This document shows, in pieces, positions 43,595 through 51,891 of a DNA stretch of 64,000 bases. A model generated the notes under the pieces. The model made no database searches, had not been told where the DNA came from, and saw nothing but the letters and a program-made list of their open reading frames with translations. This DNA is from Oscillospiraceae bacterium (lineage in GTDB: Bacteria; Bacillota_A; Clostridia; Oscillospirales; Oscillospiraceae): assembly GCA_021771675.1 (NCBI GenBank), contig JAETOP010000011.1, positions 1-64,000 of the forward strand. The letters are read 5' to 3'. The translations under genes and the position numbers were made by a program. Position 1 is the first letter of the stretch; every line of letters begins with the position of its first letter.

Positions 43595-43834
43595 ATGAAA
43601 GTAGTTGTGAAAAAAAAGCAGCTTCCCTTGGTGATCTCTACGGAGTACATCAAATTGGAGGCGGCCATGAAATTTGCCGCACTGACCCAAACCGGCGGGG
43701 AGGCCAAGGAGGTCATCCAGGAGGGACTGGTCGCCGTCAACGGGGAAACGTGTACCATGCGGGGTAAGAAGCTGCGGCCCGGAGACGTGTTCTGCTACAA
43801 CGGGCGGGAGTTCATGATTCATGCAGCTGAATGA
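43595..43834 (+). CDS. S4-domain RNA-binding protein (YaaA/RlbA type)
   Basis: A 79-residue S4 RNA-binding domain protein (IKLEAAMKFAALTQTGGEAK, then EGLVAVNGETCTMRGKKLRPGD), the small ORF conserved between dnaN and recF in Firmicutes. A role in ribosome or RNA metabolism is assumed from the family. AAGAGG precedes the ATG. Its last 14 nt overlap the start of recF, so the two are translationally coupled. Confidence 0.93.
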   Translation: MKVVVKKKQLPLVISTEYIKLEAAMKFAALTQTGGEAKEVIQEGLVAVNGETCTMRGKKLRPGDVFCYNGREFMIHAAE

Positions 43835-44921
43835 GCTGTACCTGCGCTCCTTCCGGAACTACGAGGAGGCCCGCCTGGAATTTGACCCTGGGGTGAACCT
43901 GATTGTCGGACAGAACGCCCAGGGGAAAACCAACCTATTGGAAGCCATTTGCTATCTTGGCAGCGGAAAGAGCTTTCGGGCCACCAGAAATTCGGAAATG
44001 GTGAAATTCTCCCAGGATTTTGGGGAGATAGAAGGAAAAATCTTCTCTCAGGAGCGGGAGCAGACCCTTCGATGGGTGCTCTTTTCCGGCTGCCGCCCCA
44101 GGCAGCTGTGGCGCAACGGGGCAAAGAAGAAAATCGCCTCTGAAATTGCCGGGGTGCTGCCCACGGTGCTGTTCTGCCCGGAGGATTTGATGATTCTGAA
44201 AACCGGTGGGGCCCAGCGCCGCCGGTTTGCGGATAGTGCGTTATGTCAACTTCGCCCCAATTATGAGGCGGCGCTGGCGGAATACAACCGAATTTTGGAG
44301 CAGAAGGGCCGGATTCTCAAGGATCGTTTTGAAAATCCCCTGGTATTGGAGATATTGCCGGAGTACAACGCCCGGCTCTGTCAGGTAGGAGCGATGCTGA
44401 TCTCCTATCGGGCCAGGTTTTTCCAGGCTCTCGGAACGGCAGCATCGGAATATCACAGCAGCTTTACCGGCGGAAAGGAAGAATTTCGGCTGGATTATAA
44501 GACGGTTTCCAGTGTTTCAGACCCCTTTGCTCCGGTATCCACCCTGACGGAGAACCTAAAAGAGCATCTTGACCGCCACTATCGGGCGGAGCTGGAAACC
44601 GCCCAATGCCTCACCGGGCCACACAAGGATGATTTTGAAATCAGCCTTTCCGGCATCAACCTGAAGTCCTACGGCTCCCAAGGTCAGACCCGTACCGCCG
44701 CCATCAGCCTGAAATTGGCCCAGCGGGAGCTGATGAAGCGGGAGTGGGGCGAAGAGCCGGTGCTGCTGCTGGACGATGTGCTCAGCGAGCTGGACCCGGG
44801 GCGGCAGGATTTCGTGTTGAACCAGATTGTTTCCGGCCAGGTGTTTATCACCTGCTGTGAACCGGGCCGTTTTACCAAATTGGGAAAGAGCATGGAAATA
44901 TGCGATGGGCGGCTAAAATAG
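43821..44921 (+). CDS. recF: RecF recombination mediator ATPase
   Basis: A 366-residue SMC-like ABC ATPase that helps load RecA at gaps and restart forks. Walker A GQNAQGKTN is at residues 30-38. The signature region is SQGQTRTAAISLKLA in outline, and Walker B is LLLDDVLSELD. Full length. It overlaps the S4 gene by 14 nt and is followed by gyrB after 38 nt with its own GGAGGAA site. Confidence 0.96.
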   Translation: MQLNELYLRSFRNYEEARLEFDPGVNLIVGQNAQGKTNLLEAICYLGSGKSFRATRNSEMVKFSQDFGEIEGKIFSQEREQTLRWVLFSGCRPRQLWRNGAKKKIASEIAGVLPTVLFCPEDLMILKTGGAQRRRFADSALCQLRPNYEAALAEYNRILEQKGRILKDRFENPLVLEILPEYNARLCQVGAMLISYRARFFQALGTAASEYHSSFTGGKEEFRLDYKTVSSVSDPFAPVSTLTENLKEHLDRHYRAELETAQCLTGPHKDDFEISLSGINLKSYGSQGQTRTAAISLKLAQRELMKREWGEEPVLLLDDVLSELDPGRQDFVLNQIVSGQVFITCCEPGRFTKLGKSMEICDGRLK

Positions 44922-44959
44922 CGGCGGCCCGCACCCCATAACCATTATGGAGGAATTAT

Positions 44960-46885
44960 ATGTCTGAAGAAAAGATTACACAAGAATATGGCGCGGAGCA
45001 GATTCAGGTATTGGAAGGGCTGGAAGCGGTTCGGAAGCGGCCGGGTATGTATATCGGCTCTACCTCCTCCTCCGGACTGCATCATCTGGTCTATGAAATT
45101 GTGGACAATGCCATTGACGAGGCCCTGGCAGGATACTGCAAGCATATTACCGTTACCATTAATCCCGGGGACTCTATCACCGTCACCGACGACGGCCGGG
45201 GTATCCCTGTGGACATTCAGGCCCAGACCGGGCGGCCCGCTTTGGAAGTCGTCTATACGGTGCTCCATGCCGGCGGCAAGTTCGGCGGCGGCGGCTATAA
45301 GGTATCCGGCGGCCTCCACGGTGTGGGCGCCTCCGTGGTCAACGCCCTGTCCGAATGGCTCCGGGTGCGGGTCCATAAAAACGGAAACATCTATGAGATG
45401 AAATTCTCCCGGGGCGCCATCACCCAGGAAATGAAAATTGTGGGCACCACCGACCACACCGGTACCGAGGTCACCTTCCAGCCGGACCCGGAGATGTTCG
45501 ACAGTCTGGTTTATGACTATGAGATTCTCCACGAGCGGATGCGGGAGGAGGCCTTCCTGAACGCCGGTCTGACCATTACCATCACCGATGCCAGGTCTGA
45601 CGAGCGCAAGCAGGACACCATGTGCTTCGAGGGAGGCATCCGGGAATTCGTCTCCTGGGCCAACCGGAACAAGACTCCGGTTCACGAAGAGGTCATCTAT
45701 ATGTCCGGCAGCAAGGGGGACGCCTCTGCCGAGGTGGCCTTCCAGTACAACGACGGCTACAATGAATTTATGATGTCCTTCGCCAACGATGTCCGCACCC
45801 CTGAGGGCGGTATGCACGAGACCGGCTTCAAGACCGCTCTCACCCGGGCCCTCAACGCCTACGGCGAAAAGAACGGGATTATTAAGGGCGACGATAAGGT
45901 TTCCGGCGAGGACTGCCGGGAGGGCATTACCGCCATCATCTCCGTCAAGCTCACCGACGCTCAGTTCGAGGGCCAGACCAAGGCCAAGCTGGGCAACGCC
46001 TACATCCGGGCGTTGGTTGACCAGATTGTCTCCGACCAGCTGGGAATCTATCTGGAGGAGCATCCTCAGGTGGCCAAGGTCATTCTGGAAAAGGCCATGA
46101 TGGCCAACCGGGCCCGGGAGGCCGCCAGAAAGGCCAGGGAGACCATCCGCCGGAAAACCGGTCTGGAATCCGGCCAGATGCCGGACAAGCTCCAGGACTG
46201 CAATGAGCGCAATCCCGAACTGTGCGAAATCTACATCGTGGAGGGCGACTCCGCAGCCGGCTCCGCCATCCAGGGCCGGGACTCCCGGTTCCAGGCGATC
46301 CTTGCCATGTGGGGCAAGATGCTTAACGTGGAAAAAGCCCGGGCGGACAAAATTTATGGAAACGACAAGCTCTATCCTCTGATCGTTGCCCTGGGTGCGG
46401 GCATCGGGGACGAGTTCGACTTGAACAAGCTTCGCTATCATAAAATCATCATCATGGCGGATGCCGATGTGGACGGTGCTCATATCCGAACTCTGCTGCT
46501 TACCTTCTTCTTCCGCTATATGCGGCCCCTCATCGAGAACGGCTATGTCTACTCCGCCGTGCCCCCTCTGTACAAGCTCACCCGGGGCAAGACCACGAAA
46601 GTCGCCTATTCCGATGAGCAGCGGGATCGGGTCTCCTCCGAAATGCGCAGCGACAACCCCAACGCCAGGGTGGACATTGCCCGGTACAAGGGTCTTGGCG
46701 AGATGGACCCCCACGAGCTGTGGGAGACCACCATGGATCCGGAAAAGCGGAGCCTGCGCCGGATCACCCTGGACGACGCCATGCGGGCAGATGAGGTATT
46801 TAACATCCTTATGGGCGAGCAGGTGGAGCCGAGAAAAGAATGGATTGAGCGGAATGCCCGCTATGCCGTGAATATTGACATCTGA
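44960..46885 (+). CDS. gyrB: DNA gyrase subunit B
   Basis: A 641-residue ATPase subunit of gyrase, which introduces negative supercoils. GHKL ATPase motifs are EIVDNAIDEALAG, DDGRGIPVD and GGLHGVGASVVNALS. The Toprim domain shows VEGDSAAGSA and the metal-binding DADVDGAHIRTLLL. The C-terminal EPRKEWIERNARY tail matches the family, as does the length of the short Gram-positive form. GGAGGAA lies 7 nt upstream. It is co-transcribed with gyrA 14 nt downstream. Confidence 0.98.
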   Translation: MSEEKITQEYGAEQIQVLEGLEAVRKRPGMYIGSTSSSGLHHLVYEIVDNAIDEALAGYCKHITVTINPGDSITVTDDGRGIPVDIQAQTGRPALEVVYTVLHAGGKFGGGGYKVSGGLHGVGASVVNALSEWLRVRVHKNGNIYEMKFSRGAITQEMKIVGTTDHTGTEVTFQPDPEMFDSLVYDYEILHERMREEAFLNAGLTITITDARSDERKQDTMCFEGGIREFVSWANRNKTPVHEEVIYMSGSKGDASAEVAFQYNDGYNEFMMSFANDVRTPEGGMHETGFKTALTRALNAYGEKNGIIKGDDKVSGEDCREGITAIISVKLTDAQFEGQTKAKLGNAYIRALVDQIVSDQLGIYLEEHPQVAKVILEKAMMANRAREAARKARETIRRKTGLESGQMPDKLQDCNERNPELCEIYIVEGDSAAGSAIQGRDSRFQAILAMWGKMLNVEKARADKIYGNDKLYPLIVALGAGIGDEFDLNKLRYHKIIIMADADVDGAHIRTLLLTFFFRYMRPLIENGYVYSAVPPLYKLTRGKTTKVAYSDEQRDRVSSEMRSDNPNARVDIARYKGLGEMDPHELWETTMDPEKRSLRRITLDDAMRADEVFNILMGEQVEPRKEWIERNARYAVNIDI

Positions 46886-46899
46886 GGAGGTGACGTCAT

Positions 46900-49413
46900 A
46901 TGGCACACAACAGAAGCTATAAACCCGAGGACATTGCCTTCCCCGACCAGGTGATTACGGAATCCAAGCTGGTGGACGAGATGGAGAAGTCCTACATCGA
47001 GTACGCCATGAGCGTCATCGTGGGCCGTGCCCTGCCGGACGTGCGGGACGGTCTGAAGCCGGTGCACCGGCGAATTCTCTATACCATGTACGAAAGCGGC
47101 CTGACCTCGGACAAGCCCTTTAAGAAGTCCGCAACCTGCGTCGGCGATGTGCTGGGTAAATACCACCCCCATGGCGACGGTTCCGTGTACGACGCCATGG
47201 TTCGGCTGGCCCAGAATTTCTCCATGCGCTACATGCTGGTGGACGGCCACGGCAACTTCGGCTCCGTGGACGGCGACCCCCCTGCTGCCTACCGTTATAC
47301 CGAGGCAAGACTGAGTAAGCTCTCCAATGAGATGCTCCGGGACATTGAAAAGGACACCGTCAACTGGGATCCCAACTTCGACGAAAGCCGGAAGGAGCCC
47401 CGGGTGCTTCCCAGCCGGTTTCCCAATCTGCTGGTAAACGGCTCCAGCGGCATCGCCGTTGGCATGGCCACCAACATCCCGCCCCACAACCTGACCGAGG
47501 TCATCAACGCCTGTGTGGCGGTACTGGATGACCCGGAGTGCACCATGTCGGATTTGATGGAGCACATCACCGGCCCGGACTTCCCCACCGGCGGCATTAT
47601 CATGGGCCGCACCGGCATCCGGGCCGCCTACGCCACCGGCCGGGGCAAGGTGGTGGTTCGGGCCCGCACCGAGTTCGAGGAATTCGGCAAGGACCGGCAG
47701 CGGATCATCGTTACCGAGCTTCCCTACCAGGTGAACAAGCGTCAGCTGATTAAGACCATCGCCGAGCAGGTGAAGGACAAGCGGCTGGATGGTATTTCCG
47801 ACCTGCGGGACGAGACCGACCGCAACGGTATGCGCATCGTCATCGAGCTGAAAAAGGATGCCAATGGACAGGTGGTGCTGAACAACCTGTTCAAGCAGAC
47901 CGCTTTACAGTCCAATTTCAGCATCATCATGCTGGCCCTGGTGGATGACCAGAAGCAGCCGAAAATTCTGTCCCTGCGGCAGATTCTGGATGAATACCTG
48001 GCCCATCAGATGGATGTTCTGACCCGGCGAACCCAGTATGACCTGCGCAAGGCCCAGGAGCGGGCCCATCTGCTGGAAGGCTTGCTCATTGCCCAGGACA
48101 ACATCGACGAGGTCATCCACATTATCCGCACCTCCTACGACAACGCCAAGCAGCGGCTGATGGAGCGGTTCAGCCTGGATGATGTCCAGGCCCAGGCCAT
48201 CTGTGATATGCGGCTGATTGCCCTGCAGGGCCTGAACCGGGAGAAGCTGGAGGCGGAATATAAGGAACTGGAAGCAAAGATCGCCTATTATCAGGAGCTG
48301 CTGGCTGACCCCGTGAAGATGCGGGGGGTTCTGCGAGACGAGCTCATTGAGATTCGGGACAAGTTTGGCGACAAGCGGAAGACCGAGATTCAGGAGATCG
48401 AGGACGAAATCGACATTGAGGATTTGATTGAAGAGGAGGTCTGTGCCTTCACCCTGAGCAACCACGGCTATGTTAAGAGAATGCCTGTGGACACCTACCG
48501 CACCCAGAGCCGGGGCGGCCGGGGCGTGAACGCTCAGAATTTGAAGGACGAGGATTATGTAAAGTCCATCAACATCGCCTCCACCCACGATCACATTCTC
48601 TTCTTTACCGACATCGGCAAGGTTCACCACCGGAAGGGATACCAGATTCCGGAGGCCGGCCGCACCGCCCGGGGCACCGCTATGGTGAACATCCTGCCCC
48701 TGGAGCCCGGGGAAACCGTCACCGCCATGGTGGTCACCAGAGAATTTGACGACAATGAGTTCCTGGTCATGGCCACCCGGAAGGGTGTGGTGAAGCGGCT
48801 GCCCTTTGTGGCTCTGAAAACCAACCGCCGCACCGGCATCCGGGCTATCACGCTGGACGAGGACGACCACCTGATTAACGTGATCCGCACAAACGGCAAT
48901 GACAATATTATCCTCGCCACCGCCCAGGGAATGGCCATCTGCTTCAATGAAAATGATGTGCGCTGCATGGGCCGGGACGCCGCCGGTGTGAAGGGCATTA
49001 CCTTGTCCGATGGGGACTTTGTGGTGGGCGCCCAGAAGTGGGAGGAGGGCAAGACTCTGCTCACCGTCACCGAGAATGGCTACGGCAAGCGAACCGACCT
49101 GCCGGAATATCTGCGCACCGGCCCCGATGGGGAAAAGGTTCCCCAGAGCCGGGGCGGCAAGGGTCTGAAAAACTACAACATCACCCCAAAGACCGGAAAT
49201 GTGGCCGGATGTGTGGTGGTGGACGAGGGGGATGACGTGATGCTCATCGAGAACGGCGGCGTCATCATCCGGGTGCCCGCTTCCTCCATCAATGTGTACA
49301 AGCGGGATGTCCAGGGCGTAATCATCATGCGCCTGCCCGAGGGGAACAAGCTGGTTTCCCTGGAGCGGGTGCCCAGCGACCAGGAGGAGGAAGCAGAGGA
49401 GCCCCAAGCATGA
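46900..49413 (+). CDS. gyrA: DNA gyrase subunit A
   Basis: An 837-residue DNA cleavage and wrapping subunit. The catalytic tyrosine is Tyr133 in [10 protein letters not shown]. The quinolone region reads [13 protein letters not shown], so Gly94 occupies the place of E. coli Ser83. The C-terminal beta-pinwheel has a GyrA box (QSRGGRG) and a second similar blade motif (QSRGGKG), ending in a Glu-rich tail. AGGAGG is 8 nt upstream. The stop overlaps rnhA by 4 nt. Confidence 0.98.
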   Translation: MAHNRSYKPEDIAFPDQVITESKLVDEMEKSYIEYAMSVIVGRALPDVRDGLKPVHRRILYTMYESGLTSDKPFKKSATCVGDVLGKYHPHGDGSVYDAMVRLAQNFSMRYMLVDGHGNFGSVDGDPPAAYRYTEARLSKLSNEMLRDIEKDTVNWDPNFDESRKEPRVLPSRFPNLLVNGSSGIAVGMATNIPPHNLTEVINACVAVLDDPECTMSDLMEHITGPDFPTGGIIMGRTGIRAAYATGRGKVVVRARTEFEEFGKDRQRIIVTELPYQVNKRQLIKTIAEQVKDKRLDGISDLRDETDRNGMRIVIELKKDANGQVVLNNLFKQTALQSNFSIIMLALVDDQKQPKILSLRQILDEYLAHQMDVLTRRTQYDLRKAQERAHLLEGLLIAQDNIDEVIHIIRTSYDNAKQRLMERFSLDDVQAQAICDMRLIALQGLNREKLEAEYKELEAKIAYYQELLADPVKMRGVLRDELIEIRDKFGDKRKTEIQEIEDEIDIEDLIEEEVCAFTLSNHGYVKRMPVDTYRTQSRGGRGVNAQNLKDEDYVKSINIASTHDHILFFTDIGKVHHRKGYQIPEAGRTARGTAMVNILPLEPGETVTAMVVTREFDDNEFLVMATRKGVVKRLPFVALKTNRRTGIRAITLDEDDHLINVIRTNGNDNIILATAQGMAICFNENDVRCMGRDAAGVKGITLSDGDFVVGAQKWEEGKTLLTVTENGYGKRTDLPEYLRTGPDGEKVPQSRGGKGLKNYNITPKTGNVAGCVVVDEGDDVMLIENGGVIIRVPASSINVYKRDVQGVIIMRLPEGNKLVSLERVPSDQEEEAEEPQA

Positions 49414-49868
49414 AAACGGTGACACTGTATACCGACGGGGCCTGCTCCGGAAATCCCGGCCCCGGGGGCTGGGGCTGCATTTTGGAGTACGAGGGTCATG
49501 AGAAAGAGCTTTCCGGGGGAGAAGGCAGCACCACCAACAACCGAATGGAGCTTACCGCTGTGATTCGGGGATTGGAGGCACTGAAAGAGCCCTGCTCCGT
49601 GGAGCTCTACTCCGACTCCAAGTACGTGATTGACGCTCTGGAAAAGGGCTGGGCCTGGGGCTGGAAAAAGCGGGGCTGGGTGAAAAGCGACAAAAAACCC
49701 GCCCTGAATCCCGACCTCTGGGAAAAACTCCTGTCCCTGACACAAACCCATGAGCTTCACTATCACTGGGTCAAGGGCCATGCCCAGAATCCCAAAAATA
49801 ACCGCTGCGATGAGCTCGCCGTAGCGGAGTGGAAGAAAATCAAGGAACGGGCGGCGGGTGGCCGCTGA
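49410..49868 (+). CDS. rnhA: ribonuclease HI
   Basis: A 152-residue endonuclease that cuts RNA in RNA-DNA hybrids. The catalytic acids are in [16 protein letters not shown] (Asp8), [16 protein letters not shown] (Glu), [12 protein letters not shown] (Asp) and the C-terminal NNRCDELAV (Asp). Its ATG overlaps the gyrA stop (ATGA). The coupling to gyrase is functionally sensible, since both limit R-loops. The final residues (AAGGR) are encoded by the start of a repeat block, and the stop lies inside it. Confidence 0.95.
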   Translation: MKTVTLYTDGACSGNPGPGGWGCILEYEGHEKELSGGEGSTTNNRMELTAVIRGLEALKEPCSVELYSDSKYVIDALEKGWAWGWKKRGWVKSDKKPALNPDLWEKLLSLTQTHELHYHWVKGHAQNPKNNRCDELAVAEWKKIKERAAGGR

Positions 49869-50000
49869 CAACCCGGCAGCGCCGGGAGGCAATTCCCACC
49901 GGGATGGTCTGTAGTCGTTACCGGGCTGAGTTCGGGGGTAAAGACTACTTCTATCTCCGTGCGGCATTGGGGTGAAGCGCCCTGCGCTTCAAATTACAAT
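49860..50000. repeat. D-C-D repeat array
   Basis: GGCGGGTGGCCGCTGAC and CGGCAGCGCCG (D), element C (GGGATGGTCTGTAGTCGTTA to CTCCGTGCGG), then GAAGCGCCCTGCGCTTC (D). The first block provides the rnhA stop. Confidence 0.7.
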
Positions 50001-50042
50001 TTGTTGAGCCGCTGAACGATCTACTTTGAGAGGAGAAAAAAC

Positions 50043-50663
50043 ATGAAAAGAGCATTTACCCTGTTCCTGGCGCTGGCCATGGTGCTGACTGGGTTTTTCC
50101 CCGCAGCAAAAGCGGAGGATGAATTTGGCATGGGCAGCACCCAGAACAATACCTATTGGAATGAGAGCCTGAAAATTGGCTGCACGCTGGATGAAAACTG
50201 GTATTTCTTCACGAAAGAGGAAATTGCCCAGGTCAATAATATGACCGTGGAGGCATTGGAGGGAAATCTGGCCCAGATGGTCAAAGATGGCGGCAGCATG
50301 ATGGATATGTATGCCCAAAATCTGGAGACCGGGGCTACCCTGAATCTGATGGTGGAGCGGCTGAGCCTGGTCAATTCTCTGGCGGTGACAGAGAAGCTCT
50401 ACGCAAATGCAAGTCAGGAAACCGTGAAACAGACACTGGAGCAGATGGGGATCGAGGAAGTCGAGGTAACCCTGAATGCCATGGAATTTGCGGGTCAGGA
50501 GCACCAGAGCGTTGCCATCACTGGTACTTATAGCGGCGTACCCGTCTTTGAGACTATGGTGGTGGTGAAATCCGGCAGAAATATGATCGTTGTGACTGCG
50601 TTCTCTCTTGATGAGGAAGAAATCCAGCAGACCTTAGCCTGCTTCTTTGACAGCCTGGATTAA
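50043..50663 (+). CDS. secreted protein of unknown function
   Basis: A 206-residue exported protein. The signal peptide at residues 1-24 (KR, hydrophobic core FTLFLALAMVLTGFF, cleavage after AAKA) is followed by an acidic mature domain without recognised motifs. Repeated short strands near the end (VAITGTYSGVPVFETMVVVKSG) suggest a small alpha/beta fold. No lipobox cysteine or anchor. AGAGGAG precedes the ATG. It lies between rnhA and remB on the same strand. Confidence 0.75.
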   Translation: MKRAFTLFLALAMVLTGFFPAAKAEDEFGMGSTQNNTYWNESLKIGCTLDENWYFFTKEEIAQVNNMTVEALEGNLAQMVKDGGSMMDMYAQNLETGATLNLMVERLSLVNSLAVTEKLYANASQETVKQTLEQMGIEEVEVTLNAMEFAGQEHQSVAITGTYSGVPVFETMVVVKSGRNMIVVTAFSLDEEEIQQTLACFFDSLD

Positions 50664-50667
50664 AGAT

Positions 50668-50916
50668 ATGTATCTATCCATCGGCAACGACATGGCGGTG
50701 CGGGAAAAGAGCATCATCGGCATCTTTGATCTGGACAATACCACCACCTCCCGGCGAACCCGGGAATTTCTGGATGGCGCGGAGAAGGAGGGACAGGTGG
50801 TGCCCTGTGACGAGCTGCCAAAATCCTTCCTCCTCACCGCCGAATACGGCCTGCCCAGAGTGTATCTGACCTCCCTGAACGTCCAGACCCTGGGACGGAG
50901 ACTGGAGGAAAAGTAA
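50668..50916 (+). CDS. remB: RemB/YaaB-like DUF370 regulator
   Basis: An 82-residue DUF370 protein (MYLSIGNDMAVREKSIIGIF, then DLDNTTTSRRTREFL and ELPKSFLL), the family of the Bacillus extracellular-matrix regulators RemA/RemB. The start at 50668 is 4 nt after the previous stop and has no clear ribosome site, so translation probably depends on coupling to the secreted-protein gene. In many Firmicutes it sits between recF and gyrB; here it has moved past gyrA. Confidence 0.85.
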   Translation: MYLSIGNDMAVREKSIIGIFDLDNTTTSRRTREFLDGAEKEGQVVPCDELPKSFLLTAEYGLPRVYLTSLNVQTLGRRLEEK

Positions 50917-50947
50917 TTTGAAGCGCCGGGCGCTTCACCCCAAGCGG
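50917..50947. repeat. D repeat and left target-site copy
   Basis: GAAGCGCCGGGCGCTTC hairpin after the remB stop. CCCCAAGCGG at 50938-50947 is the left copy of the MITE target duplication. Confidence 0.8.
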
Positions 50948-51146
50948 CAATGTCATCAACTTAAGGATTCTACTGTAGGGGAGGCTATTAGCCTCCCGTG
51001 CAGAACAAGCCCCAAAAGCGGCACTAAGTCAGGCAAATCCGCTTCATTTTCCATTTTCTGGCCCCATTCACCGGAACACTTAAAAACCGTTACCTGGCGG
51101 GAGGCTAATAGCCTCCCCTACGGGATGTCTTAAGTTGACGACATTG
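50948..51146. mobile_element. 199 bp MITE with 18 bp TIRs and 10 bp TSD
   Basis: The left terminal inverted repeat CAATGTCATCAACTTAAG (50948-50965) and right CTTAAGTTGACGACATTG (51129-51146) pair with one mismatch. CCCCAAGCGG directly flanks both ends (50938-50947 and 51147-51156). Inside each end lies the hairpin GGGGAGGCTATTAGCCTCCC or its inverse, so the similarity extends inward about 50 bp. There is no coding capacity, so it must be moved by a transposase encoded elsewhere. It has split a D element of the resident repeat family. Confidence 0.85.
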
Positions 51147-51269
51147 CCCCAAGCGGGCAGGGCCCGCAGCCAATTTCGCACGGGCGGCCAGTGGCCGCTG
51201 ACAATTCGCTCGAAGCTGGCCTGTCATCGCTTTCGCTCTGACCCGCCCGGTAACGCTTTTGCGGTACGT
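51147..51269. repeat. D and C elements right of the MITE
   Basis: Continuation of the interrupted array: right target copy 51147-51156, GCGGGCAGGGCCCGC, GGCGGCCAGTGGCCGC, then element C (CGAAGCTGGCCTGTCATCGC to CCGGTAACGCTTTTGCGG). Confidence 0.75.
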
Positions 51270-51596
51270 CGTTGGTTGCTGTGGCGCGGAAGCGCCCAAG
51301 GCTCCCCTGTGTAAGGGGAGCTGTCAGCGAAGCTGACTGAGGGACTGTACAGCAGGCACTGAAATGATTGTACAGTCCAATGTGGAAAGGTACGATCCAA
51401 TTCTCCACCTTTTTCCATAATAACAGGGAGCATTGAAATAAAGAGATTGCGGTAGACGAATTCTTCCGGTTTTCGCCCAACATGATGCAAATATGCAACA
51501 TTTCACCGCACAGTCCCCCAGTCGTGCTGTTCGCACGACAGCCCCCCTTACACAGGGGGGCCTCCCTCAGAAGCCATTCCTCTCCACCATTCAACG
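51270..51596. repeat. 327 bp long element A with mixed ends
   Basis: The left terminus is CGTTGGTTGCTGTGGCGCGG and the right terminus CCACCATTCAACG. Inside are CAGCGAAGCTG, CAGTCCCCCAGTCGTGCTG and CCCCTTACACAGGGG hairpins around a unique middle (51360-51490). Short frames here lack ribosome sites. Confidence 0.7.
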
Positions 51597-51891
51597 GAAC
51601 ACTCAGGTATTTTACTTGGCGGGCATCTGTAGCCTCCCCTATGATTAAGTGAGAAATGCGGCAACCCGCCAAACACCAATTTCCCGGGATAAACAAAAAT
51701 ACACAAAAAAGTAACCGCTCAAGCTTTCAACCTGGCGGTTACTTTTTTATCGAAAAAGAATCTCTGAATCTTTCGGCGCATGCCGGATTCCCCAAAATGT
51801 CAAAATCGCAAAAACGTCACCGGGCTGGGAAGATGGGCAGCGATTACTGACCATCTTCGTGCGCATCATCTGCGGGCATTGCCCGTCCGAC
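51597..51891. repeat. E element, TA-like terminator remnant, C/D elements
   Basis: Degenerate hairpin E (GGCGGGCATCTGTAGCCTCCC, about 51618-51642). A hairpin AAAAAGTAACCGC-n16-GCGGTTACTTTTT lies at about 51705-51746. Element C/D follows at about 51795-51890, up to the stop of the DUF2207-like gene. Confidence 0.6.

Noticed and set aside
44945..46906. 653-codon minus-strand frame opposite gyrB
   Set aside because: Antisense shadow. The gyrB reading has all gyrase motifs.
51656..51850. 64-codon plus-strand frame over the hairpin at 51705-51746
   Set aside because: It reads through a terminator-like hairpin and repeat DNA and has no ribosome site.
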